Shown here one piece after another: positions 1 through 5,987 of a stretch of DNA of 8,329 nt. The stretch comes from an uncultured Deinococcales bacterium (lineage in GTDB: Bacteria > Deinococcota > Deinococci > Deinococcales > Trueperaceae): positions 1 to 8,329 of the forward strand of contig CALGZD010000148.1 of assembly GCA_937934635.1 (NCBI GenBank), read 5' to 3'. The stretch's first letter is position 1. Every line of letters begins with the position of its first letter. A program made the position numbers and the translations under genes. Under the pieces are notes generated by a model. The model saw nothing but the letters and a program-made list of their open reading frames with translations. It searched no databases and was not told the DNA's origin.

Positions 1-1707
1 TGCTAGTTTATGAGGATAACCATAACCATCCCATCGTTCATGGTGAGCAAGTGCGATTCGCTCCGCCATCCTAAGTAGCGTTGACTCACCCCTAGAAAGT
101 ATCCTTGCTCCAATAACAGTGTGCTGACGCATAAGTTCAAATTCATCATCTGTCAATTTGCCTGGTTTGAGCAATATCGTATCACTGATACCAATCTTGC
201 CAACATCATGAAGGCGAGAAGCAAGATAAAGCACTTTTACATCTTCAATAGCCCAACCCAAGCAGTAAGCTATAGCAGCTGCATTTCTGCCAACTCGAAA
301 AGTGTGTTCACCAGTATCTTCATCTCTCAGTTCTGCTGCTTGAGCCAAGCGCATTACAATTTCGATTTGAGAACTTTCTAGTTCACGAGTACGGATTTTA
401 ACCAAGCGCTCGGCCTCTTCGGTAGCTTTTTCTGCAATTACTTTCTGAGAATGATATTCTTGTGCGTTCCGCTCAGCTCTTTCTAAATCAAACTTTACCG
501 TGAGCCTATGAATTGCCTCTTCGCTCTTTTCATTAAATACTTGTTTTTCAACTTCATAAAATTGTTTGTAATGAAATAGAGCAAGCACTGGCTTTTTAAG
601 ATTTTCATATGCAGTTGCTAGCAATTGATGTAGTTCAAAGATTTTTTTGCGATGCTGTAATTTTTGTGCAAGTTCTAAAGCCTTGACAAGATAAGGCACT
701 GCTTTGTTGTCTTGTCGTAAAGCAATATAGTTTTTAGACAGACTCAGTAAAGCCTGAATTTGTGGCTCTACTAAATTGAGCTCTGTCGTTATCCTTAATG
801 CTTTAAATTGAACTTCAAATGCGTTTTCATATATTTTTTGTCTAGTGTAAGCTCTTCCAACTCCGTCTAGACTTTCAACATATTGCGACTTTAACTGTTG
901 AGCTTTGTTTAGCTCCAACGCCTTATGGAATTTACTAAGTGCTTGCCTGTTTTCTAGTAGTTCTAAATGGATAAATCCCAAGTTATTCATAGAAGCAACT
1001 TTGATTTGAAGATCATCTAATTGTTGCCCCAAACTATAAGCTCTATTAAAGTAGTGTTTTGCATTTTCCAAATCTTTATTTTCAATATATATACTACCAA
1101 TATTAATAAGATTGACAGCAGTATCATGGCTGATTGGATTAATTTCCTGATACAACTTAAATGCAAGTTTTAAATAATTCAAAGCCACCGAATGGTTACC
1201 TAGTTTTTGATTTACCAACCCAATGTTAGTAAGGATATTTGCTTTTTTGCGTGGAAACTTATGCTCGATACTAAGATTAAGGGCCGAATTTAGCAGTTCC
1301 AAAGCAGAAGTGTCAGACCCTCTAATGCTAACAATAGATGCTAAAAGATTCAGTGTATCAATTTGAACCTTATGATTTTGATGTTTCTCTGCTATATCTA
1401 ACGCTTCACTAATTGTATCTTCGGCTTTTTGACTTTCACCAATATCCCGATATACACGACCTAACAATATAAGTAAATCTAAAATTAAATCTTGTTTTTG
1501 GTCATTTTTGGCAATACCTCTTGCAAACTCAAGAAGCTGCTGTGCATGAGCTAAATCACCTCTTTTATAACTCTCAGACGCTTGCATTAAAAAATCATCT
1601 GTTATCGCTGGACTTAAATCAAGAGAGGTTTCAGTATGTTGGAGAACAGGCGACTTGTTCTCCAAAGAATTATTTTGAGTATTATTTAAAACGCTATTAT
1701 CTAACAT
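1..1707 (-). CDS. TPR-repeat HD-GYP phosphodiesterase (c-di-GMP signalling), C-terminus cut by window edge
   Basis: The frame is open from ATG at 1707 to base 1 (569 codons) and continues outside the window. Residues about 40-390 are helical repeats with the TPR pattern (for example NNLGFIHLE at 241-249, DGVGRAYTRQ at 281-290, and repeated A..xx.KAL positions). Residues about 385-450 are a charged, probably coiled-coil linker. From about 450 an HD-GYP domain begins: E463 and H468 in RDEDTGEH, H500-D501 in HDVGKIGI, H529 in RQHTVIGARIL, and HHERWDGYGYP at 555-565, so the metal-binding and GYP motifs are intact. HD-GYP proteins hydrolyse cyclic di-GMP; the TPRs probably bind a partner or signal. 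No signal peptide, membrane segment or GGDEF domain is visible, so it should be cytoplasmic. An in-frame TAA at 1711-1713 limits the start to GTG 1710 or ATG 1707; neither has a clear Shine-Dalgarno. The architecture resembles Deinococcus proteins from memory. Family call is secure; catalysis and partner are inferred. Confidence 0.9.
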   Translation of the reverse strand, partial: MLDNSVLNNTQNNSLENKSPVLQHTETSLDLSPAITDDFLMQASESYKRGDLAHAQQLLEFARGIAKNDQKQDLILDLLILLGRVYRDIGESQKAEDTISEALDIAEKHQNHKVQIDTLNLLASIVSIRGSDTSALELLNSALNLSIEHKFPRKKANILTNIGLVNQKLGNHSVALNYLKLAFKLYQEINPISHDTAVNLINIGSIYIENKDLENAKHYFNRAYSLGQQLDDLQIKVASMNNLGFIHLELLENRQALSKFHKALELNKAQQLKSQYVESLDGVGRAYTRQKIYENAFEVQFKALRITTELNLVEPQIQALLSLSKNYIALRQDNKAVPYLVKALELAQKLQHRKKIFELHQLLATAYENLKKPVLALFHYKQFYEVEKQVFNEKSEEAIHRLTVKFDLERAERNAQEYHSQKVIAEKATEEAERLVKIRTRELESSQIEIVMRLAQAAELRDEDTGEHTFRVGRNAAAIAYCLGWAIEDVKVLYLASRLHDVGKIGISDTILLKPGKLTDDEFELMRQHTVIGARILSRGESTLLRMAERIALAHHERWDGYGYPHKLA

Positions 1708-2153
1708 CACTTAGCTTTCATTCGAATACTAATTAGCTGTAGTTACGAGCCATCTTCTTGTAGAGCAATACAAATGATGTATGACGTATTAGATATCTGG
1801 TTGATGGAGCTACTGCCTGTATCATTTTTGACTGGGCAAATGTAATCAATGCAGCAAATTTTGACAAGGTTACTACTTGAGCTACATTTTCATTAAGCCT
1901 TCGCTTGTTTTGATAACTTCTGCCTCTCGACATCATGCCCCCGAAATTTATGCATTTTCCCAAAATACTGATTTGCCTATTTGATCTAGTGTAGGGAATT
2001 TAAAGATGACAACTCCCTAACAAAGTAAAAACGCTAGAGATATTTGAATATTATATCTCCAACGTTAACGAAGGATTACTCTTTCATTTCGAACTCAGAA
2101 ATAAGAAGATATTTTTTTATACAATAACGATTCTTATACTAAACTGAAAGATG

Positions 2154-2282
2154 AATGTCATAAAGATATAGTCGCAAAGATTGCGAAATAACCGAAGGAT
2201 AAAGGCTTGAAAACCTTGTGTATTGACTGGGATTATGACATTTATGATTCACTTCGGTATTACATGTATTCCTAATCCCAGT
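2154..2282. repeat. Interleaved inverted repeats, candidate structured RNA or DNA element
   Basis: Two perfect 10-bp inverted pairs occur: AATGTCATAA (2154-2163) with TTATGACATT (2233-2242), and ACTGGGATTA (2226-2235) with TAATCCCAGT (2273-2282). The inner arms overlap by three bases, so the order is A-B-A'-B', a pseudoknot-like or mutually exclusive arrangement. A 7-bp pair ACCGAAG (2191-2197)/CTTCGGT (2253-2259) is interleaved as well, and a tight hairpin TCGCAA-AGA-TTGCGA lies at 2172-2186. No T-run follows on either strand, so it is not a simple terminator. I do not recognise an Rfam-type family, and strand is undetermined. Confidence 0.35.
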
Positions 2283-2291
2283 TATTAAGTC

Positions 2292-2338
2292 AAAAAAAAT
2301 TTATATACCGAGTGATGGTTAGTCACTCGATATATAAA
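2292..2338 (-). terminator. Intrinsic terminator of the subtilisin-like protease gene
   Basis: On the minus strand, 31 bases after the protease stop, a long hairpin forms: CGAGTGA (2309-2315) pairs with TCACTCG (2323-2329) around a 7-base loop, extended by TTTATATA/TATATAAA flanks. It is followed by eight Ts on the minus strand (the A-run at 2292-2299). Position, stem and T-run together make a standard Rho-independent terminator. Confidence 0.85.
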
Positions 2339-2368
2339 TGCAATACATATAGCTATTTGTGTTAGTTG

Positions 2369-3727
2369 TTAATCATCATCACTTGTTGAGTCTGTACTCG
2401 AAAGATTCAGGCTAGCATAAAAATTATCAACGTCTAAACGACCTTTACCAATTTTACTCTTATCAAAACGCCCTAAATATTCTGAGTTACCATCTAAATA
2501 CTTATTGTCAAAAGTCGCATAATAAAGTGCGCTCGTTAACGTCTGGTCGATATCTGGACTATCACCCTTCCCTAAAGCCAAAGCACCTGCAACCATTGGT
2601 GCCGCCATTGATGTTCCAGACCATGCTACTTTTAAATTTCCTGGAGCAGGACCAAAAACCAACTCACCAGGTGCATTCATTTCAACTGCATAGGAGTAGT
2701 TCCCAAAACTAGATTTTATATCATTAGCATCAACACTAGTGACACTAATCTGTCCATTTCTTCTATTCATGTAAGATGCTGGATAAGTCACATTGCTATC
2801 CCCACTGTTTCCTGCTGAAGCAGTAACCATCACACCTCTACGAGTAACATAACTAAGTGCTGAGTCAACAGCAGATGAGAACTTAGAACTTCCTAAACTA
2901 AGATTGATAACATCTGCGCCTTGTTCCTCAGCCCACAAAATCGCACTAGCAAGATCAGCAACAGTACCTGTGCCATCAGGTCCTAGGATTCTGATAGGTA
3001 AAATCATGGCTCCCGGAGCAATCTGGCGAACAATCCCAGCAATGTGAGTCCCATGACCTGTACCTCTGTCTTCAAAGAGAATGCCTTCATCAAAAGGGTC
3101 GGTATCATTATCATAGAAGTCCCAACCTGATAGCACTGCATCAGAAAGTGCAGGGTGTGTGTAGTCTACTCCAGTATCGATAACTGCAACAATCGAACCG
3201 TGACCAAAGTTATGAGTTTGCGTGTGTGCTGAGTTTAAGCCAATCTGATTCCAAGTTTCCGTATTCTCAGGCATCCAACTAAACTCGCCGCCTGCCCAGA
3301 GACCGCCGCCTGCCCAAAGACCACCGCCTGCCCAAAGACCGCCGCCTGCCCAAAGACCTGCAGAAGCAGAGTCAACGCCTGACTCAGAGCTTATGCTAAA
3401 AGCGTTCGTATTTTCTTCGACATTACCTGCTGTAGATAAAAGCGAAAGTTGCTGCTCATTACCCTCGATGCTGATACCAATGATTGCAAGTTCGCCCTCT
3501 TTAAAGGCAATAACTTCCCCACCATATTCTTCAGCTAGTGACTCAGTTGAATCACCTGCCTGTGGAATAACTGTGATGATATGAGAAGACTTTGGCATAT
3601 CTGTAGTTGCAGCAGGAGTTATATCCTCTATGCTACTACAGCCCGATAAAACTACTAAGATGAACCCCGTAAAGATAACTAGTTTGAATCTATTACCCTT
3701 ACGATATTGTTCAACCAACCAATTCAT
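2369..3727 (-). CDS. Lipoprotein subtilisin-like serine protease (S8 family) with GLWAGG repeats
   Basis: A predicted secreted, lipid-anchored endopeptidase of 452 residues from ATG 3727. In order: a short basic n-region and hydrophobic stretch ending in lipobox LSGC (Cys30); a region at about 49-114 that looks like an inhibitor I9-type prodomain; four tandem GLWAGG units (124-147); then the catalytic domain. Triad residues are Asp184 (AVIDTGVD), His225 (GHGTHIAG) and Ser373 (SGTSMAAP), with oxyanion Asn307 (SAGNSG), so it should be active. The C-terminus is a short Ser/Thr/Asp tail. The frame also opens at ATG 3790 (473 residues), but that adds 21 residues before an already adequate signal peptide and has no ribosome site, whereas ATG 3727 is preceded by GGGGG at 8 bases. 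Substrate and role are unknown. It stands alone, divergent from the pyr operon, with its own terminator. Family call secure; start less so. Confidence 0.93.
   Translation of the reverse strand: MNWLVEQYRKGNRFKLVIFTGFILVVLSGCSSIEDITPAATTDMPKSSHIITVIPQAGDSTESLAEEYGGEVIAFKEGELAIIGISIEGNEQQLSLLSTAGNVEENTNAFSISSESGVDSASAGLWAGGGLWAGGGLWAGGGLWAGGEFSWMPENTETWNQIGLNSAHTQTHNFGHGSIVAVIDTGVDYTHPALSDAVLSGWDFYDNDTDPFDEGILFEDRGTGHGTHIAGIVRQIAPGAMILPIRILGPDGTGTVADLASAILWAEEQGADVINLSLGSSKFSSAVDSALSYVTRRGVMVTASAGNSGDSNVTYPASYMNRRNGQISVTSVDANDIKSSFGNYSYAVEMNAPGELVFGPAPGNLKVAWSGTSMAAPMVAGALALGKGDSPDIDQTLTSALYYATFDNKYLDGNSEYLGRFDKSKIGKGRLDVDNFYASLNLSSTDSTSDDD
3287..3358 (-). repeat. Four tandem 18-bp repeats encoding GLWAGG x4 in the protease
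   Basis: Four contiguous 18-bp units at 3341-3358, 3323-3340, 3305-3322 and 3287-3304 encode identical hexapeptides and differ at only two silent positions overall (one GGT for GGC, one CTC for CTT). They lie exactly between the prodomain-like region and the catalytic domain. Near-identity at the DNA level implies recent expansion or ongoing homogenisation, so copy number may vary between strains. Confidence 0.95.
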
Positions 3728-3774
3728 AAATGTTGCCCCCAACATTAAATTTGCTAACGATAATTCGAATTTTT

Positions 3775-3793
3775 TATATGAAGTCTTCATATA
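3775..3793. repeat. Near-perfect palindrome 9-1-9 upstream of the protease start
   Basis: TATATGAAG-T-CTTCATATA is a 9-bp inverted repeat around one base. It covers the ATG at 3790, which is the upstream alternative start of the protease. If ATG 3727 is the real start, this palindrome is in the 5' untranslated region and could be an operator or RNA hairpin; no binding protein is suggested by the sequence. Confidence 0.5.
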
Positions 3794-3824
3794 GTGATGA
3801 CGATTTCGTTAGCAGTAAGTATGA

Positions 3825-3843
3825 TTAAGTACTTATTACTTAA
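3825..3843. repeat. Inverted repeat TTAAGTA-N5-TACTTAA near the protease promoter
   Basis: A perfect 7-bp inverted repeat with a 5-base spacer, lying just downstream of the candidate protease -10 box (3854-3859), about where its transcript would start. The position is suitable for a repressor operator, but AT-rich inverted repeats of this length are not rare. Confidence 0.35.
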
Positions 3844-3853
3844 CCATTTCTCG

Positions 3854-3882
3854 TTAATACATTACGTAACAAACTCTTACAA
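3854..3882 (-). promoter_or_regulatory. Candidate sigma-70-type promoter of the protease
   Basis: On the minus strand TTGTAA (3877-3882) and TATTAA (3854-3859) are separated by 17 bases; each matches four of six consensus positions. It would give a 5' leader of about 55 bases to ATG 3790 or about 120 bases to ATG 3727. Weak match, so low confidence. Confidence 0.35.
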
Positions 3883-4220
3883 GAAACTTAGATCATGCTT
3901 CATGAATCTTTTGTTGAAAAGACTAACGTTTTTTCTCAGCTTATATAGCTAAAGGTATAAAGACCCACTGTAACAAACCCGTAACAAACCTGTAGCACAC
4001 AGGGCTCAAATTAGTCCGATGTTTGCATAGACAAAGCATTGAGTAAGTAGATGGTAAATTCAGATTATTCACCCTTAGATTTTCACTTGTTAAAGCACTA
4101 GTGCTGTTAGTCGAACAAGCATTTAAATAGAAAGGCACACTAAACTAAAAGGTACTACTGAAAGACCCACTGAAAAACCTACTGAAAAACCTACTGAAAA
4201 CAAACCATGGGTTTATGCTC
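3883..4220. other. Divergent intergenic region, repeat-rich, no gene seen
   Basis: Between the protease promoter and the pyr promoter there is no open frame with a ribosome site or recognisable product. Visible structure: a two-unit 11-bp repeat GTAACAAACC(C/T) at 3970-3991, the 12-mer AAAGACCCACTG at 3959-3970 repeated at 4161-4172, a perfect 12-bp palindrome AGCACTAGTGCT at 4094-4105, and the 12-bp tandem array at 4158-4205. Confidence 0.6.
4158..4205. repeat. 12-bp tandem repeat array upstream of the pyr promoter
   Basis: Four consecutive 12-bp units: CTGAAAGACCCA (4158-4169), two identical CTGAAAAACCTA (4170-4181 and 4182-4193), and a degenerate CTGAAAACAAAC (4194-4205). The array ends 15 bases before the -35 box. 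A period just over one helical turn could present sites on one DNA face, but slippage is a sufficient explanation. Confidence 0.8.
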
Positions 4221-4249
4221 TTGACCTCAAAAGACGGTCAATTTAAACT
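4221..4249 (+). promoter_or_regulatory. Promoter of the pyrR-pyrB-pyrC operon
   Basis: TTGACC (4221-4226, five of six consensus) and TAAACT (4244-4249, four of six) are separated by 17 bases, giving a predicted start near 4256, a few bases before the PyrR hairpin. The -35 box is half of a perfect inverted repeat TTGACC-N9-GGTCAA (4221-4241), so a DNA-binding regulator could also act here. The fit with the downstream RNA element raises confidence. Confidence 0.7.
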
Positions 4250-4262
4250 TAATTACGAAAGA

Positions 4263-4293
4263 CCTTTAAAACAGTCCAGAGAGGCTGAGAAGG
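4263..4293 (+). promoter_or_regulatory. PyrR-binding RNA hairpin in the pyr leader
   Basis: The leader contains TCCAGAGAGGCT at 4275-4286, the core of the PyrR-binding loop known from Bacillus pyr attenuators. It folds as an outer stem CCTT (4263-4266)/AAGG (4290-4293), a purine-rich internal loop, CAG (4272-4274)/CTG (4285-4287) with bulged T4275, CC/GG, and an AGAGA loop. In the family, UMP-bound PyrR binds and stabilises this hairpin. Here its 3' strand AAGG is also the ribosome-binding site of the leader ORF, so PyrR binding should block leader translation. Confidence 0.9.
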
Positions 4294-4300
4294 AGCAAAC

Positions 4301-4426
4301 ATGTTACGAAGAGCAAACATAAGGTTTGTTACAGTTACTAGCGCCGTCCCAAAAGTTGGGAGCGGTCTTTTTTTTAGTTGTAGTTTTTTATCAAAAAGCT
4401 TTGCGACTAGAGGCAAAACTTCATGA
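4301..4426 (+). CDS. Leader peptide ORF spanning the pyr terminator (41 residues)
   Basis: ATG 4301 is preceded by AAGGAG (4290-4295) at 5 bases, the strongest Shine-Dalgarno in the window, and opens 41 codons beginning [10 protein letters not shown] and ending in TGA at 4424-4426, which overlaps the pyrR start as ATGA. The frame runs through the whole terminator hairpin and T-run (encoding GLFF), so a translating ribosome would prevent the hairpin from forming and could re-initiate at pyrR. The peptide is probably not functional itself. The design parallels the E. coli pyrBI leader, but here translation would be gated by PyrR. Expression is inferred, not shown. The alternative is a chance ORF with PyrR acting through an antiterminator, for which I find only partial pairing. 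Confidence 0.7.
   Translation: MLRRANIRFVTVTSAVPKVGSGLFFSCSFLSKSFATRGKTS
4344..4375 (+). terminator. Intrinsic terminator/attenuator in the pyr leader
   Basis: TCCCAA (4347-4352) pairs with TTGGGA (4356-4361) around AAG, extended by CCG (4344-4346)/CGG (4363-4365) with one bulged G, followed by eight Ts (4368-4375). It lies 47 bases before the pyrR start with no gene ending upstream on this strand, so it is an attenuator, not the end of another operon. Confidence 0.92.
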
Positions 4427-4989
4427 CTCGCAAACCGTCACTAGTACATAAAGCAAGCATCATGACTGAGCAAGAAATGCAACGTGCTCTTACGCGCATC
4501 GCCCATGAAATCATTGAACGCAACAAAGGTGCAGATAACTTAGCCATGGTAGGTGTACATACCAGAGGTGTTCCAATTGCCACTCGTCTAGCCAAGCTCA
4601 TCGGTACTTTTGAAAGTCAAGAGCCTGCTATCGGCAAATTGGACATAACACTTTACAGAGATGATCTCTCCGAAATCAGCGTACAGCCTATTGTTCGCAA
4701 AACCGAAGTTCCTTTTGACATCAACAAAATGAACATTGTCCTTTGTGATGACGTTCTTTATACAGGGCGTACATCTCGTGCTGCTTTAGACGCTTTAGTA
4801 GATATTGGTCGTCCATCGATTATTCAACTTGCAGTTTTGATTGATAGAGGGCACAGAGAATTGCCTATACGTGCAGATTACGTAGGCAAGAACTTGCCAA
4901 CAAGTAAACAAGAGGTGGTGAAAGTTAAACTGGAATCAGTCGATGGAGAGGACAGTGTTGACCTTTACGAGTTAGGGCTAGGTGCATAA
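4423..4989 (+). CDS. pyrR: PyrR: pyrimidine operon RNA-binding attenuation regulator / uracil phosphoribosyltransferase
   Basis: A 188-residue protein of the PyrR family (about 180 residues usual). PyrR senses UMP/PRPP, binds pyr leader RNA to lower expression, and often retains uracil phosphoribosyltransferase activity (uracil + PRPP to UMP). The PRPP loop [12 protein letters not shown] is at 106-117; DITLYRDDL (74-82) and [17 protein letters not shown] (141-157) are family signatures. In [10 protein letters not shown]24, R25 and H28 match B. subtilis T18, R19 and H22, which matter for RNA binding, so it is expected to be a true RNA binder, in keeping with the hairpin upstream. The start at 4423 has TAGAGG at 9 bases and the N-terminus aligns with the family. 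The start overlaps the leader ORF stop, and the stop overlaps the pyrB start by one base. Confident. Confidence 0.97.
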   Translation: MTRKPSLVHKASIMTEQEMQRALTRIAHEIIERNKGADNLAMVGVHTRGVPIATRLAKLIGTFESQEPAIGKLDITLYRDDLSEISVQPIVRKTEVPFDINKMNIVLCDDVLYTGRTSRAALDALVDIGRPSIIQLAVLIDRGHRELPIRADYVGKNLPTSKQEVVKVKLESVDGEDSVDLYELGLGA

Positions 4990-5987
4990 TGACAGCTACT
5001 GAATCTTTGACACCTACAAGTAACACTGCTACTAACACTGCTACGCAACCTTTAAAACATAAGCATTTATTAGACTTGCAAGACTGGACCAAAAAAGAGC
5101 TCCTGCAATTTTTTGAAACGACAGATGCTATGGCAGATGTCATGAAACGAACGATTAAAAAAGTACCAGCGTTGCAGGGTAAAACCATTGCAACGTTATT
5201 TTTTGAAAATTCGACCAGAACAAAATTGTCTTTTGAACGAGCAGCCAGAGCACAAAGTGCTGATGTCGTCAGCTTCGCTGCGGGTAGCTCCTCGCTTACA
5301 AAAGGTGAAAGTATCAAGGATACAATCCTGACTATCAACGCAATGCAAGTTGATGCTTACGTTGTGCGCCATGTCTCTTCTGGTGTGCCCTACCAACTCA
5401 CACGTTGGACAGATGCAAGCATCATCAATGCTGGCGATGGCAGACGTGCTCACCCAACACAAGCCTTGCTCGATGCTTACACATTTAGACAAGCATTCAA
5501 TAATTTTACCGATTCTAATGGTTTTGAAGGTAAAAAGATTGCCATCGTTGGAGATATATTGCATTCGAGAGTTGCTCGTAGCAATATCAAGATTTGGACA
5601 ACTTTAGGCGCAGAGGTAGCACTCTGTGGACCACGTATGTTACTACCAGATGAGCTAGAGCAAGAAAACGTCACATTAACTAATTCTGTTAACGAAGCTG
5701 TTGAGGGCGCACATGCAGTTATGGCGCTACGAATGCAGCAAGAACGTATGACAGGTGGGTTATTACCTTCTTTGCAGGAATACAGTGAGCGCTATCAAGT
5801 AAACGATGAAGTCATAAAACTTGCACATGATGACTGCATCATCATGCACCCTGGTCCTATGAACCGTGAAGTTGAAATCAGCAGCGAGCTAGCTGATGGT
5901 GAAAGAAGTGTCATTGAAAAACAGGTTGCGAATGGTGTGCCTGTGAGGATGGCTGTTTTTTATAGTTTATTAGTGGGTAAAGGCTAA
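4989..5987 (+). CDS. pyrB: Aspartate carbamoyltransferase catalytic chain
   Basis: Makes N-carbamoyl-L-aspartate from carbamoyl phosphate and aspartate, the committed step of pyrimidine synthesis, in the cytoplasm as a trimer. Seen: carbamoyl-phosphate motif ENSTRTKLSFE (73-83, with S75-T76-R77-T78), the mobile loop SSLTKGES (101-108, Lys105), HPTQALLDAYTF (155-166) and HPGPMNRE (287-294). Length 332 residues against about 305-310, the excess being a Thr/Ser-rich N-terminal extension of about 22 residues that contains a duplicated 12-bp unit. The start overlaps the pyrR stop (TAATG), implying translational coupling; no other ATG precedes the conserved KHLLDLQDW. No regulatory pyrI is present, so the enzyme is probably not of the E. 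coli allosteric type. The last codons fall inside a repeat shared with the pyrB-pyrC gap. Confidence 0.97.
   Translation: MTATESLTPTSNTATNTATQPLKHKHLLDLQDWTKKELLQFFETTDAMADVMKRTIKKVPALQGKTIATLFFENSTRTKLSFERAARAQSADVVSFAAGSSSLTKGESIKDTILTINAMQVDAYVVRHVSSGVPYQLTRWTDASIINAGDGRRAHPTQALLDAYTFRQAFNNFTDSNGFEGKKIAIVGDILHSRVARSNIKIWTTLGAEVALCGPRMLLPDELEQENVTLTNSVNEAVEGAHAVMALRMQQERMTGGLLPSLQEYSERYQVNDEVIKLAHDDCIIMHPGPMNREVEISSELADGERSVIEKQVANGVPVRMAVFYSLLVGKG
5021..5044 (+). repeat. 12-bp perfect tandem duplication at the 5' end of pyrB
   Basis: TAACACTGCTAC occurs twice in a row (5021-5032, 5033-5044), in frame, producing the repeated SNTATNTAT stretch of the PyrB N-terminal extension. It lies outside the conserved enzyme core. 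Confidence 0.9.

Larger units (their letters stand above)
1711..2368. other. Intergenic region with interleaved inverted repeats; no convincing gene
   Basis: This 658-bp, AT-rich gap separates the HD-GYP gene from the protease, both on the minus strand. It holds the protease terminator (2292-2338), a set of interleaved inverted repeats at 2154-2282, a 7-bp hairpin GAGATAT/ATATCTC at 2037-2059 whose minus-strand exit is mildly T-rich, and a 6-bp hairpin TAGGGA/TCCCTA near 1993-2018. A minus-strand open frame of 66-76 codons (1733-1936 from ATG, 1963 from TTG) ends 25 bases before the HD-GYP start. It is basic, has no recognisable family and only a GGGGG stretch as a possible ribosome site, so I do not call it a gene. 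The promoter of the HD-GYP gene should lie here, but no good -35/-10 pair stands out. Confidence 0.6.

Noticed and set aside
121..381. Plus-strand open frame opposite the HD-GYP domain
   Set aside because: Antisense shadow of the conserved HD-GYP coding sequence.
1733..1963. Minus-strand open frame of 66-76 residues just upstream of the HD-GYP gene
   Set aside because: TTG or poorly supported ATG start, no recognisable domain, unremarkable basic composition. Same-strand proximity to the next gene is its only support.
2154..2282. c-di-GMP riboswitch controlling the HD-GYP gene
   Set aside because: Attractive by context, but the conserved GEMM core elements could not be found on either strand.
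4094..4105. Perfect palindrome AGCACTAGTGCT
   Set aside because: A 12-bp palindrome is expected about twice by chance in 8 kb and it has no clear positional link to a promoter.
3941..4138. Minus-strand open frame of 65 residues in the divergent intergenic region
   Set aside because: No ribosome site and a composition (many Ser, Asn, Cys) like translated AT-rich non-coding DNA; it crosses repeat sequence.
3968..4334. 12-bp inverted match CTGTAACAAACC (3968-3979) to GGTTTGTTACAG (4323-4334)
   Set aside because: A 12-base match in a window this long is expected by chance, and the left copy lies upstream of the predicted pyr transcript start.
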